This document shows, one piece after another, positions 54,456 through 64,000 of a stretch of 64,000 nucleotides of DNA (positions within the stretch are counted from its first letter, which is position 1; every line of letters starts with the position of its first letter). Source of the stretch: Micromonospora rifamycinica (GTDB lineage Bacteria > Actinomycetota > Actinomycetes > Mycobacteriales > Micromonosporaceae). The stretch lies in contig NZ_LT607752.1 of the NCBI RefSeq assembly GCF_900090265.1, positions 4,340,001 to 4,404,000 of the forward strand. Direction: 5' to 3'. Both the position numbers and the translations under genes were made by a program. The notes beneath the pieces are model-generated. The model worked only from the letters and a program-made list of their open reading frames with translations, searched no databases and was not told the DNA's origin.

Positions 54456-54698
54456 CCCAGCACCGACGCACTGGCCCCGTCACCACAGAGAGCGGCAGGC
54501 TCCAGAGGGGTTCAAGATCAATCCTGAACCTGTGCCCATCGTGTGCCCGTTGATCTTCGCGAGCTACAACGCCTGGTCAAGGGTGATTCTGGTGGGCCGG
54601 AGGTACCACCATGCGAACCAGCCGGCAACCAACGCCGGCGAGCCGTTGGCACTGCGTTCGCGCAGGTCCCGTGCTTTGTCGGAAGCCCGATGACGGAG

Positions 54699-55229
54699 CT
54701 ACGAGCCGCCGAAGACGTCTTCGAGCACGAGTCTTGCCCTGCCCGGGACTTCCTCCTCGGGGAAGATCTCCGCGCACAGAGCGAGGACCTGCTCGGCGCT
54801 GGTCAGCCCGAGGTGGTCGACCAGGAAGCGGATGTCCTCGGCGTCCCGCCGCCGTGCGGCAAGCACCTTCATGGCCAGTAGATGCTCCGGAGACGCCGCC
54901 GCCACCCGCAGGCCGGGGTGGTCGAAGACGCGCGGCGCCGTCGCGTCGCCTCCCGGAGCGACATAGGCACTCGCCTGCTCGTTGAGCCACCAGTGCGGCA
55001 GGCCGAGTTCATCCGCTACCGCACGGGCCTCGTCGAGCACGATGCCATGGGGTTGGAACACCGCGTCGATGTCACGAGTCGCCCGTCGCGCGTCGTAGGC
55101 CAGAGCCATGGCAGCCCCGCCGAAGATGTAGAGGTCCGCCACCACACCTCGCCTCGCCAGCCGGTCCCCGAGCCGGCGGAAGGCATCCTCGATCGCGGGG
55201 CGGTCCAACAGCGGATCATCGAGGCTCAC
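54699..55229 (-). CDS. DUF6036-like nucleotidyltransferase (possible toxin)
   Basis: 176 aa from GTG 55229, overlapping the upstream stop by 4 bases (GTGA). Nucleotidyltransferase core: LYIFGGAAMALAYDARRATR followed by DIDAVF, giving the G-G...D-x-D arrangement; then LLAMKVLAARRRDAEDIRFL with the conserved K and D. This resembles AbiEii/DUF6036 minimal NTases used as toxins or in phage defence. The tightly coupled upstream gene would be the antitoxin. GC content looks slightly lower than the flanks. Confidence 0.72.
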   Translation of the reverse strand: MSLDDPLLDRPAIEDAFRRLGDRLARRGVVADLYIFGGAAMALAYDARRATRDIDAVFQPHGIVLDEARAVADELGLPHWWLNEQASAYVAPGGDATAPRVFDHPGLRVAAASPEHLLAMKVLAARRRDAEDIRFLVDHLGLTSAEQVLALCAEIFPEEEVPGRARLVLEDVFGGS

Positions 55230-55618
55230 GCGACATTCAACTCCTGCGCCGACACGTACACGCCACGACGGCGGAATGCCGCCGGCGCGTGTACCACCGC
55301 GTCGACCCGGGCCGCCCGGGTGTTGAAGGGGAACCAGAACCGCCGAAGCGACCGCGCCTCGACCCACGCTGGCGCGCCCCGCCCATCCTTGGCTGCCAGG
55401 TGTTCCGTCAGTGCTGCGAGGAACACGTCCCAGCGCTCGTCGCCCGTGGACGCTGGTTCCTGATCCAGTAGACCGGCGCGTATGTCGGCTGGCTCCCAGC
55501 GATACTCCTCGAGGAACTCCGCCACCAACCGCCACCGTCGCGGCTCGTCGGATCCCACGAGCAGTGCCCCCAGGCCTGCCACCGTCAGTGGCTCGTACCT
55601 CACGGCGCGCTTCTTCAT
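55226..55618 (-). CDS. Partner protein of the nucleotidyltransferase (possible antitoxin)
   Basis: 130 aa from ATG 55618; GTG 55627 is an alternative. Mixed alpha/beta protein: VRYEPLTVAGLGALLVGSDE, RRWRLVAEFLEEYRWEPADI, WDVFLAALTEHLAAKDGR, and a conserved RSLRRFWFPFNTRAARVDAV. No clear DNA-binding motif. Four-base overlap with the NTase gene and order (partner first) match toxin-antitoxin or AbiE-like cassettes. I have seen this pairing in other actinomycetes without a function assigned. Confidence 0.6.
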   Translation of the reverse strand: MKKRAVRYEPLTVAGLGALLVGSDEPRRWRLVAEFLEEYRWEPADIRAGLLDQEPASTGDERWDVFLAALTEHLAAKDGRGAPAWVEARSLRRFWFPFNTRAARVDAVVHAPAAFRRRGVYVSAQELNVA

Positions 55619-55737
55619 TCCCTCGACGCTAGTACATTCGGCGGCGGATCCGTGTCCAGCCACAGTCAGCGTCGGGCAGCCACGCAGAGCGGAGCGCCAC
55701 GATCAACTGGTGCACGACCGCACGCGGAAGATCCACA

Positions 55738-55813
55738 TGGTGGAGCCCAGGGGACTCGAACCCCTAACCCCTGCCTTGCAAAGGCAGTGCTCTGCCAGTT
55801 GAGCTAGGGCCCC
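55738..55813 (-). tRNA. tRNA-Ala (TGC)
   Basis: 76 nt with encoded CCA. Acceptor GGGGCCC/GGGCTCC contains the G3-U70 identity pair; D-arm GCTC...GAGC; anticodon stem CTGCC/GGCAG with loop TTTGCAA (anticodon TGC); T-arm AGGGG-TTCGAGT-CCCCT. Confidence 0.97.
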
Positions 55814-55846
55814 GCAGGCGGACGACGCCGCCAGGTGCCGACCTGC

Positions 55847-55975
55847 TCAGCGCAGATCGGGCGCGGTGGTCGCCTCGTGCCAGAGGGCGCGCTCGTCGTT
55901 GGAGGCCTTGACCTTCCTGGCCACCACTGCAGCGACGCCGACGATCCCGACGAGGAACAGAAGCTTCTTGAACAT
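55847..55975 (-). CDS. DLW-39 family small protein
   Basis: 42 aa from ATG 55975, with GAGGGG 6-7 nt upstream. Sequence MFKKLLFLVGIVGVAAVVAR, then KVKASNDERALWHEATTAPD, ending LR. One short hydrophobic helix followed by the conserved (D/A)LW-x-E-A-T signature that names the actinobacterial DLW-39 family, always near gyrA and tRNA-Ile/tRNA-Ala. Function unknown; a single-pass membrane microprotein is likely. Confidence 0.9.
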   Translation of the reverse strand: MFKKLLFLVGIVGVAAVVARKVKASNDERALWHEATTAPDLR

Positions 55976-56025
55976 GGGGCGACCCCTCGCGCTCGACTCG
56001 ACTGCTCGTCGGAACGGTGTTGCGG

Positions 56026-56099
56026 TGGGGCTAGCTGGAATCGAACCAGCGACCTCAGAGTTATCAGCTCTGCGCTCTAACCGACTGAGCTATAGCCCC
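56026..56099 (-). tRNA. tRNA-Ile (GAT)
   Basis: 74 nt; CCA not encoded. Acceptor GGGGCTA/TAGCCCC with discriminator A, D-arm GCTC-AGTCGGTTA-GAGC, anticodon loop CTGATAA (GAT), variable AGGTC, T-arm GCTGG-TTCGATT-CCAGC. Confidence 0.97.
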
Positions 56100-56166
56100 G
56101 CGTGGCGACGAGCAAGGTTAACCCATCGCGTCGTCCGCTCCCAAATCGGGGTACCGGGTGACAGAG

Positions 56167-56209
56167 CACGACGCCGGGGCGACCGCTGTCGCGGTGCCCC
56201 GGCGTCGTG
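56167..56209 (-). terminator. Strong hairpin after the gyrBA-DUF3566 operon
   Basis: A 14-bp perfect stem (56167-56180 with 56196-56209) extended by an inner 5-bp stem (ACCGC/GCGGT) starts 33 bases after the DUF3566 stop codon. Probable end of the gyrB-gyrA-DUF3566 transcript, before tRNA-Ile. Confidence 0.85.
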
Positions 56210-56242
56210 GCCGGTCGGTCGCGCCCATCGGGCGCGGGTGGA

Positions 56243-57145
56243 TCAGTCGCGCTCGGCGAGCGTCAGCTCGATCCCGCCGACCAGGTCGGCGCAGACGTTG
56301 TAGACGAACGCGCCGAGCGTGGCCAGCGCGGTGAACAGCACCACGTTGACCAGCCCGATCAGGGCGGACGTCAGGATGACGCCCTTGGCGGTGATCTGGA
56401 AGCCACCGCTGGTGCCCTGCCCGCCGCTGGCGCTGACCAGGTCGGTCAGGCTGTCGTTGACGCTCTGGAAGACCCCCATCGCGTCCAGCGCGAGGTAGAG
56501 CACCGAGGTCGCCACGACCACCACGATGAACAGGACCACGGAGACGGCGAAGGCGAACTTCATCACGGACCACGGGTCGATCCGCTTGAGGTTCAGCCGG
56601 GCCCGGCGCGGACCCCGGGAGGCCGCCGAGCTGACCGAGGTACGCGCGGCGCGTACCGCGTCACCCACCCGGGCCGCACCGACGGCAGCCTGGCCGCCGA
56701 TGCCGGGCGGCAGGCCACCGCCGTTGGCCGGTCGGGTGCCGCCCGCGCCCCCGGTGGGACGCGCGCCCTCGGGGGACGGCCGCGACCCGCCGCCGACCTT
56801 CGGCTGGGTGCCGGTCGTGGACGGAGAGGTGGCGACCCCGAGTGAGATCGGCTGTGTCGTGTTGCTCGACCTGGCCGCGGCAGCCACCGGCTGGGTGGCG
56901 GAGGAGGGCGCGTCGGTGCCCGTTGTCGGGGGCTTCTCGGTCGTCCCCGAATCCTCACCGGGCTTGTCCGGCGGCGGTGCCATGCCGGGTGCCCGGGTGA
57001 ACTTCGGGGCAGGCGCGTCGGCGGGGACGGTCGCCCGGCCCACGGCGGCGCGGCCGGCGGGGGTGGTACCGCCCTTGGCGGCCTCCTCGTCGACCGGTTT
57101 GGCCGAGGTCCCCTTGTTCCCCGACTTCGCCTGTGTCTCCGTCAT
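56243..57145 (-). CDS. DUF3566 membrane protein downstream of gyrA
   Basis: 300 aa from ATG 57145, 4 bp after the gyrA stop. The first 185 residues are disordered and rich in Gly, Pro, Thr and Ser. The DUF3566 domain follows: LNLKRIDPWSVMKFAFAVSV, a transmembrane helix (VLFIVVVVATSVLYLALDAM), a loop with SVNDSLTDLVSASGGQG, and a second helix region (VILTSALIGLVNVVLFTALA). Same place and domain as mycobacterial Rv0007; the family is implicated in cell-division/envelope organisation, but the role is not settled. Confidence 0.9.
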   Translation of the reverse strand: MTETQAKSGNKGTSAKPVDEEAAKGGTTPAGRAAVGRATVPADAPAPKFTRAPGMAPPPDKPGEDSGTTEKPPTTGTDAPSSATQPVAAAARSSNTTQPISLGVATSPSTTGTQPKVGGGSRPSPEGARPTGGAGGTRPANGGGLPPGIGGQAAVGAARVGDAVRAARTSVSSAASRGPRRARLNLKRIDPWSVMKFAFAVSVVLFIVVVVATSVLYLALDAMGVFQSVNDSLTDLVSASGGQGTSGGFQITAKGVILTSALIGLVNVVLFTALATLGAFVYNVCADLVGGIELTLAERD

Positions 57146-57149
57146 TCAA

Positions 57150-60100
57150 CTAGTCCTGTTCGTCAGGCTCGTCGGCATTGCGAGCAATCGCCACGATAGT
57201 CACGCCGTCCGGGAGGTCCATCAGCTTGACCCCCATTGTGTTCCGGTCACGCGTACGGCGTACAGGCTTCACCGGAGTCCGGATGACGCCGCCGTTGCTG
57301 GTGATCGCGAACAGCTCGTCGTCCGGGTCGATCACGACCGCGCCGACCAGACCACCGCGGCGCTCGGTGATCTTCGCAGTCAACACGCCCTTACCTCCCC
57401 GGCCCTGCACCGGGTATTCCTCGATGGGGGTGCGTTTCGCGTACCCCCCGTTGGTGGCCACCAGGACGTCCAGGCCCTCCCGGACGACCTCCATGGCCAG
57501 CAGGACGTCGTCGTCGGTGAAGCGCATGCCGATCACGCCCGAGGTGGCCCGGCCCATCGGGCGCAGCGCCTCGTCGGAGGCGTTGAACCGGATCGCCTGC
57601 GCCTTCTTCGAGACGAGCAGCAGATCCTGCTCCGGTGCCGCGAGGACGGCACCGACCAGCTCGTCCTCATCGCGCAGGTTGATCGCGATGACGCCGCCGG
57701 ACCGGTTGGAGTCGAACTCCTCGAGTCGGGTCTTCTTCACCAGGCCGTTTCTCGTGGCCAGTACCAGGTAGGGGGCCACCTGGTAGTTCGGGATTTCGAT
57801 GATCTGCGCGATCTGCTCGTCCGGCTGGAAGGCGAGCAGGTTGGCCACGTGCTGGCCCTTGGCCACCCTACTGGCCTCCGGCAACTCGTACGCCTTGGCC
57901 CGGTACACGCGGCCCTTGTTGGTGAAGAACAGAATCCAGTCGTGGGTGGAGCATACGAAGAAGTGGCTGACGATGTCGTCCTGCCGCAGCGTCGCGCCGC
58001 TCACGCCCTTGCCGCCGCGCCGCTGGGAGCGGTAGAGGTCGACCTTGGTGCGCTTGGCGTACCCGGTGCGGGTGATGGTCACCACCACGTCCTCCCGGGC
58101 GATCAGGTCCTCCATCGAGACCTCGCCGTCGAACGGGATGATCTTCGTGCGCCGTTCGTCGCCCCACTTCGCGACGATCTCGCTCAGCTCCTCGGAGACG
58201 ATCTTCCGCTGCCGCTCCGGCTTGGCGAGGATGTCCTTGAGGTCGGCGATCTCGATCTCGAGCTTGGCCAGGTCGTCCAGGATCCGCTGCCGCTCCAGGG
58301 CGGCCAGCCGGCGCAGCTGCATGTCCAGGATCGCGGTCGCCTGGATCTCGTCGATCTCCAGCAGCCGGATCAGGCCCTGCCGGGCGTCGTCGACGGTGGG
58401 CGACCGCCGGATCAGGGCGATCACCTCGTCCAGCGCGTCCAGCGCCTTGGCCAGGCCGCGCAGGATGTGCGCCCGCTCCTCGGCCTTGCGCAGCCGGAAC
58501 GCGGTCCGCCGGCGGATCACCTCGATCTGGTGCTCGACGTAGTAGCGGATGAACTGCGCCAGGTTGAGCGTGCGCGGCACCCCGTCGACCAGGGCCAGCA
58601 TGTTGGCGCCGAAGGTCTCCTGGAGCTGGGTGTGCTTGTAGAGGTTGTTCAGCACCACCTTGGCGACCGCGTCGCGCTTGAGGACCAGCACGATCCGCAT
58701 GCCGGTACGCCCGGAGGACTCGTCCCGGATGTCGGCGATGCCGCCGAGCTTGCCCTCCTTGATCAGCTCGGCGATCCGCTCGGCGAGGTTGTCCGGGTTG
58801 ACCTGGTAGGGCAGCTCGCTGACGACCAGTGCCGGCCGGCCCCGCTTGTCCTCCTCGACCTCCACCACGGCGCGCATCCGGATCGACCCGCGACCGGTCC
58901 GGTACGCGTCCTGGATGGCGGACTGACCGACGATCAGCCCGTGGGTGGGGAAGTCCGGACCCTTGACGATCTCCAGCAGCGCTTCGAGGGTGGTCGCCTC
59001 GTCGGCCTCCGGGTTCTCCAGGCACCACTGCACCGCCGCGCCGATCTCGCGCAGGTTGTGCGGCGGGATCTTGGTGGCCATCCCGACCGCGATGCCCTCT
59101 GAGCCGTTGACCAGCAGGTTGGGAATGCGCGACGGCAGGATGGTGGGCTCCTTGGCCCGGCCGTCGTAGTTGTCCTGGAGGTCGACGGTGTCCTCGTCGA
59201 TGTCCCGCAGCATCTCCATCGCCAGCGGGTCCAGCTTGCATTCGGTGTTGTGGCTGACGAAGCCGTCGGAGACGAAGGAGTGGTCCTCGGTGTCCACCCG
59301 GACGCTGTAGACCGGCTGCACGCCCGCATCGGCGACCTCAGCGACCTCGGCGTAGTAGAACCGCCCGTCAACCAGCGGCTCGACCACGTCGAGCACCTCG
59401 GCCTCGGTGATCCGGGCGGCGATCTCGTCGCGGTCCCGCTCCCACCGCTCGATCCGGTCGACGTTGTGCCGGCGCAGCCAGTCGCGCTCGGTCCACCGGG
59501 TCGCGCCGTGCGCCCGGATGAAGTCACCTACCAGCGGCACGTGGTCGCTGGACAGCGCCGTGCTGCTCGCCGGCACCTGAGCCAGCTCGGATTCCAGCTT
59601 GGCCTGCTTGCGGCCGAGGAAGCCGACATGGGCGGCGAACATCCGGGCGTCGCGGCGGTTGGTCACCACGACCTTGATCTCGCCGTCGTCGTACCGGCAC
59701 TGGCGACTGACGACGCCGAACTCCAGCAGGAGCTGCTGCACCTCGCGGGCGAGCCGCTCGCTGCGGGTCGAGTACGAGACCTGGATGGTGTTGCGGGGCA
59801 GCAGCGATGACGACCCGTCGCCCTCGAAGAGCGCCTGGAGGAACGCCCGCTTGATCGCAGCCGGCCCCTGCCAGACGAACTCGGGCACGAACTTCGCGGC
59901 GCTACGCGCACCGGTCAGCTCGCCGAGGACGCTGGCGCGCAGCGCCGACAGGTCCTGCACGTCCACCTCGTGCAGGGTGCTGCCCGAGGCGATCACCCGC
60001 TCGCTGACGTACCGGGGGCCACCGACGGCCAGGTCGTAGGCGGCGACGACGCGCAGGAAGTAGTCCCGGTCCACGTTGTTGAAGCCCGCGCGGCCCGCCG

Positions 60101-60932
60101 AGACCCAGCCCTCCGACACGAACGCGCCGGCCAGCACGGCCGCCTCGACGTGCTCCAGCATCGGGTAGCCGATCTCGTCCGGCACCGTCCGCTGGAGCAC
60201 CACCCGGTCGCCAGGGGAGATCTCGGCGAGCAGCTTCCAGAGCAGGGTCGGCACGCCGGCCACGTCCACCAGGCAGAGCACCGGGTGGTTGTGGGTGCCG
60301 GTCAGCTCGTACCCCTCGCGGGTGCGCAGCCGCAGCGTCGGGTGCTCACCGGAGTGGAAGAACTTCGACGCACGGACCAGGTCGCCGTTGCGGTCGCGGA
60401 CCTTGAGGTCGACATCGGTCTCGCTGCTCGGCGTGGCGCCCGGCACCACATCGCCGATCCGGACGCTGCCGCCGGCAGTACGAATACGGACATCTGCGGT
60501 CAGACAATATCTCATGGCCGCAGCCGGATCGTTACCTGGCGAGCCGAAGTTGCCGTTGCCGTCGACCAGGGGGTAGCGCAGTGCCCAGGGCTGGGCCATC
60601 CGGACCAGCGCGTCGTAGATGGCCGAGTCGCCGTGCGGGTGGAACTGCCCCATCACGTCCCCGACGACCCGGGAGCACTTCACGTAGCCCCGGTCCGGCC
60701 GGTAACCCGAGTCGTACATGGCGTAGAGGATCTTGCGGTGGACCGGCTTGAGCCCGTCCCGGACGTCCGGCAGGGCCCGCCCGACGATCACGCTCATCGC
60801 GTAGTCGAGGTACGAGCGCTGCATCTCGACCTCGAGCCCGACCGGCTCGATCCGGTCGTGCTGGACGACCGCCGCGAGTGGTGTCTCGGTGGTCTCCGGC
60901 TCGTTCGGGGTGGACTCGGGAGTATCGGTCAC
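57150..60932 (-). CDS. gyrA: DNA gyrase subunit A, with intein
   Basis: 1260 aa translated from GTG 60932 (AGGG 7 nt upstream); 840 aa after splicing, normal for GyrA. It forms the breakage-reunion part of gyrase and wraps DNA. N-extein: RSYLDYAMSVIVGRALPDVR, DGLKPVHRKILYAMYDSGYR, VVGDVMGQFHPHGDSAIYDA, and the catalytic Tyr142 in AAMRY. The intein is inserted directly after this Tyr. The C-extein resumes at TECKLDPLAMEML and ends with the GyrA beta-pinwheel (the Gln-Arg-Arg-Gly-Gly-Lys-Gly box in LYRSQRRGGKGVSG). Downstream of gyrB and cotranscribed with DUF3566. Confidence 0.97.
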   Translation of the reverse strand: MTDTPESTPNEPETTETPLAAVVQHDRIEPVGLEVEMQRSYLDYAMSVIVGRALPDVRDGLKPVHRKILYAMYDSGYRPDRGYVKCSRVVGDVMGQFHPHGDSAIYDALVRMAQPWALRYPLVDGNGNFGSPGNDPAAAMRYCLTADVRIRTAGGSVRIGDVVPGATPSSETDVDLKVRDRNGDLVRASKFFHSGEHPTLRLRTREGYELTGTHNHPVLCLVDVAGVPTLLWKLLAEISPGDRVVLQRTVPDEIGYPMLEHVEAAVLAGAFVSEGWVSAGRAGFNNVDRDYFLRVVAAYDLAVGGPRYVSERVIASGSTLHEVDVQDLSALRASVLGELTGARSAAKFVPEFVWQGPAAIKRAFLQALFEGDGSSSLLPRNTIQVSYSTRSERLAREVQQLLLEFGVVSRQCRYDDGEIKVVVTNRRDARMFAAHVGFLGRKQAKLESELAQVPASSTALSSDHVPLVGDFIRAHGATRWTERDWLRRHNVDRIERWERDRDEIAARITEAEVLDVVEPLVDGRFYYAEVAEVADAGVQPVYSVRVDTEDHSFVSDGFVSHNTECKLDPLAMEMLRDIDEDTVDLQDNYDGRAKEPTILPSRIPNLLVNGSEGIAVGMATKIPPHNLREIGAAVQWCLENPEADEATTLEALLEIVKGPDFPTHGLIVGQSAIQDAYRTGRGSIRMRAVVEVEEDKRGRPALVVSELPYQVNPDNLAERIAELIKEGKLGGIADIRDESSGRTGMRIVLVLKRDAVAKVVLNNLYKHTQLQETFGANMLALVDGVPRTLNLAQFIRYYVEHQIEVIRRRTAFRLRKAEERAHILRGLAKALDALDEVIALIRRSPTVDDARQGLIRLLEIDEIQATAILDMQLRRLAALERQRILDDLAKLEIEIADLKDILAKPERQRKIVSEELSEIVAKWGDERRTKIIPFDGEVSMEDLIAREDVVVTITRTGYAKRTKVDLYRSQRRGGKGVSGATLRQDDIVSHFFVCSTHDWILFFTNKGRVYRAKAYELPEASRVAKGQHVANLLAFQPDEQIAQIIEIPNYQVAPYLVLATRNGLVKKTRLEEFDSNRSGGVIAINLRDEDELVGAVLAAPEQDLLLVSKKAQAIRFNASDEALRPMGRATSGVIGMRFTDDDVLLAMEVVREGLDVLVATNGGYAKRTPIEEYPVQGRGGKGVLTAKITERRGGLVGAVVIDPDDELFAITSNGGVIRTPVKPVRRTRDRNTMGVKLMDLPDGVTIVAIARNADEPDEQD
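59247..60506 (-). mobile_element. GyrA intein with LAGLIDADG homing endonuclease
   Basis: 420 residues from Cys143 to the Asn before Thr563. Splicing blocks: A (CLTADVRIRTAGGSVRIGDV) with Cys1, B (GTHNHPVLCL) with the Thr/His pair, F (VYSVRVDTEDHSFVSDG) and G (FVSHN), followed by +1 Thr. All catalytic residues are intact. The endonuclease has two LAGLIDADG-like helices: LAGAFVSEGW with an acidic Glu and ALFEGDGS with Asp, so it may still cut. Same insertion point as the mycobacterial GyrA inteins. Confidence 0.96.
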
Positions 60933-60968
60933 TGTTAACCCTTATCAGACTCAGAGTCGTTTTCGTGC

Positions 60969-61007
60969 TGTGGATAACGCTGTGGAAACCGGCCAGGCTG
61001 TGGATAA
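60969..61007. promoter_or_regulatory. Cluster of DnaA boxes between gyrB and gyrA
   Basis: Two perfect TGTGGATAA (complement TTATCCACA) at 60969-60977 and 60999-61007, and TGTGGAAAC at 60981-60989, all in the same orientation within 39 bp. They lie 37-75 bp upstream of the gyrA start codon in an AT-richer pocket. Confidence 0.8.
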
Positions 61008-61053
61008 CCCGGTGGACGGCGGTCGGCCGGTGGGTCACCGGCCGACCGGTCGG

Positions 61054-63000
<1,947 letters not shown>

Positions 63001-63528
63001 CCTCGGCCACTTTCTCGCACCATCCGCGCCGGGGCACGGGAGCGCGGGTTCGGCGGACAGGACGCGACGTCGGCGCGCACGGACGGCGCCCGGAGGGCGG
63101 TCGCGGATCGTGCGTGCCGGTCGCCGCGGTTGCCCGCGGATCGCGATCGGCCAGACCCGACCCGGGACGTTGATCAAGGGCCGGTGAAGGCCCCTGTCCG
63201 GTGCACCGTGTCAGGTCGTCGTCTCGCCCTCAATCTTACTGTGCGCACACGACATAACCGCCACTCGGCACCCCTTGAAGGCGGCTGAGACCCCCGTAGC
63301 GGGCCGAATCTCGCTGTCCGCTACTCCCCCTACACGCCCGGGTCCGCCTTCCGTGCCCGCCGCCCCCGGATCGGCCGGTCCACCGGGCCACCCCGGGGGT
63401 CGCGCCCGGGGGTGGCCGTACCGTAGCTTTGCGGCGCGCGGCAAAGCTGCCCGTCTTGATCTTTTCCACCCGTAACCGGGACGATGGACCCGATCGATCC
63501 GACACGTGCTCTCGAGAGGTGACACCAG
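63001..63528. other. Divergent control region of gyrB and the right-edge gene
   Basis: 528 bases with no convincing gene. It includes a possible gyrB -10 (TAAGAT, 63238-63233), the palindrome TGTGCGCACA at 63240-63249 inside the spacer, and TTGATCAA at 63172-63179. Readable frames here are artefacts of GC bias. Confidence 0.45.
63425..63448. promoter_or_regulatory. 8-bp-arm inverted repeat upstream of the right-edge gene
   Basis: AGCTTTGC (63425-63432) and GCAAAGCT (63441-63448) flank GGCGCGCG. It is followed on the plus strand by CTTGATCTTTTCC. It could be an operator or a small terminator; position about 80 bp before the start codon favours an operator. Confidence 0.45.
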
Positions 63529-64000
63529 ATGGGGCTGGACAATGTCGCGGTGCACTGGCCGCGGACCGGCCGCTTCTACGACCCGGTCGCGCCGGCCGAG
63601 TTCGTCGACTTCGGCGAGATCGTGGACATCCCCCGGATCTCCGCGCCGACCGCCGCGCTCGCCGAGCACATCGCCAAGACCGGCACGGTCCGGGCCACGG
63701 CGTACACCGAACTGGTCGACCTGATCCTCGGGCTGGAGAACGTGCTCTACGCCACCGACGCCGCCGCCGAGGACGAGGACCCGGTCATCGACCCGGACGG
63801 CTGCGCCTGGATCGCCGGCGGGGTGGAGAAGTTCGTCGTCCAGCACCGGCCGCACGGTGAGACGGTGACCTTCGAGTCGGTCAGCGACGTGCTCCGCGCG
63901 CTGCTCGGCGACGGCCGGCTCGCCGAGCAGCAGCTGCGCTGGCTGGGCAGCCGGCTCGACCGGCTGCGCGACGAGCGCGGCGACCCGCCGCAGTGGGACT
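63529..64000 (+). CDS. Hypothetical protein, N-terminal 157 residues (cut by right edge)
   Basis: Starts at ATG 63529 with GAGAGGTG 6 nt upstream; no stop before the window ends. The visible part is an alpha/beta soluble protein: MGLDNVAVHWPRTGRFYDPV, FVDFGEIVDIPRISAPTAAL, AYTELVDLILGLENVLYATD, an acidic stretch, then IAGGVEKFVVQHRPHGETVT. I recall it only as a conserved hypothetical of Micromonosporaceae. Divergent from gyrB. Codon usage normal. Confidence 0.7.
   Translation, partial: MGLDNVAVHWPRTGRFYDPVAPAEFVDFGEIVDIPRISAPTAALAEHIAKTGTVRATAYTELVDLILGLENVLYATDAAAEDEDPVIDPDGCAWIAGGVEKFVVQHRPHGETVTFESVSDVLRALLGDGRLAEQQLRWLGSRLDRLRDERGDPPQWD

Noticed and set aside
54456..54698. Possible integrative-element att site or tRNA remnant beside the NTase cassette
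   Set aside because: A repeated GTGCCC motif (54532-54548) is suggestive, but there is no integrase, no tRNA duplication and no matching direct repeat visible.
57150..60932. gyrA as a frameshifted or chimeric gene because of its 1260 codons
   Set aside because: The extra 420 residues have all intein splicing blocks and exact Tyr/Cys and Asn/Thr junctions.
63211..63855. A 214-codon minus-strand frame opposite the right-edge gene
   Set aside because: Basic, low-complexity translation with no RBS; the plus-strand gene at 63529 has a good RBS and coding bias.

Overview
The window is very GC-rich actinobacterial chromosome, most likely a Micromonospora or close relative (Micromonosporaceae). The evidence is strong G/C bias at third codon positions, frequent GTG starts, two WhiJ-type XRE/DUF5753 + DUF397 regulator pairs, an IdeR/DmdR-type iron box, and the gyrB-gyrA-DUF3566-tRNA-Ile-DLW-39-tRNA-Ala block. 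No rRNA, CRISPR array, transposase or secondary-metabolite assembly line is visible. Both edges cut a gene.

Layout. Positions 1-6431: end of a membrane protein, a hypothetical gene, the first XRE/DUF397 pair, a small conserved protein, a repeat-bearing two-TM protein, two single-TM PASTA proteins and an 8-TM protein. 6560-12369: a GCS2-type glutamate-cysteine ligase homologue, a YceI/MarR divergent pair and a large HTH-STAND-TPR regulator. 12494-20772: a leucine/acyl-CoA catabolic (liu-type) cluster, with acyl-CoA dehydrogenase, carboxyltransferase, HMG-CoA lyase, biotin carboxylase and a TetR regulator. It is interrupted by a snapalysin protease gene and by two genes of unknown function. 20934-27216: small membrane protein, TM-hydrolase fusion, FAD monooxygenase with divergent TetR, rhodanese, and a SGNH hydrolase coupled to a mini-amidohydrolase-like protein. 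27419-31703: second XRE/DUF397 pair with a small companion gene, methyltransferase, CBS protein, SufE and DsbA-like proteins.

31794-42258: YbaK deacylase, small membrane proteins, GAP-family protein, MFS transporter behind a MerR-like promoter, a giant two-headed CtpI-like P-type ATPase, and Sua5 with HxlR. 42362-47925: NAD(P)-binding protein and an iron-siderophore locus (siderophore-interacting reductase, iron box, lipoprotein, two FecCD permeases, ATPase) whose coding regions overlap. 48009-52250: a sulfonate/nitrate-type ABC importer operon, facing a 42-codon peptide gene that has its own good promoter and ribosome-binding site. 52728-55618: quinone-reductase-like enzyme with divergent TetR and twin operators, then a two-gene nucleotidyltransferase (toxin-antitoxin-like) cassette beside tRNA-Ala. 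55738-63000: tRNA-Ala, DLW-39, tRNA-Ile, DUF3566, gyrA carrying a 420-residue homing intein, and gyrB. A cluster of DnaA boxes lies between gyrB and gyrA. A divergent hypothetical gene runs off the right edge.

Most promising for follow-up: the orphan 42-aa peptide and its divergent control region; the liu cluster whose biotin carboxylase has no carrier domain; the fused degenerate + active P-type ATPase; the gyrA intein with atypical codons at its junction; the palindromic snapalysin promoter without a LysR partner; and the DnaA boxes upstream of gyrA.
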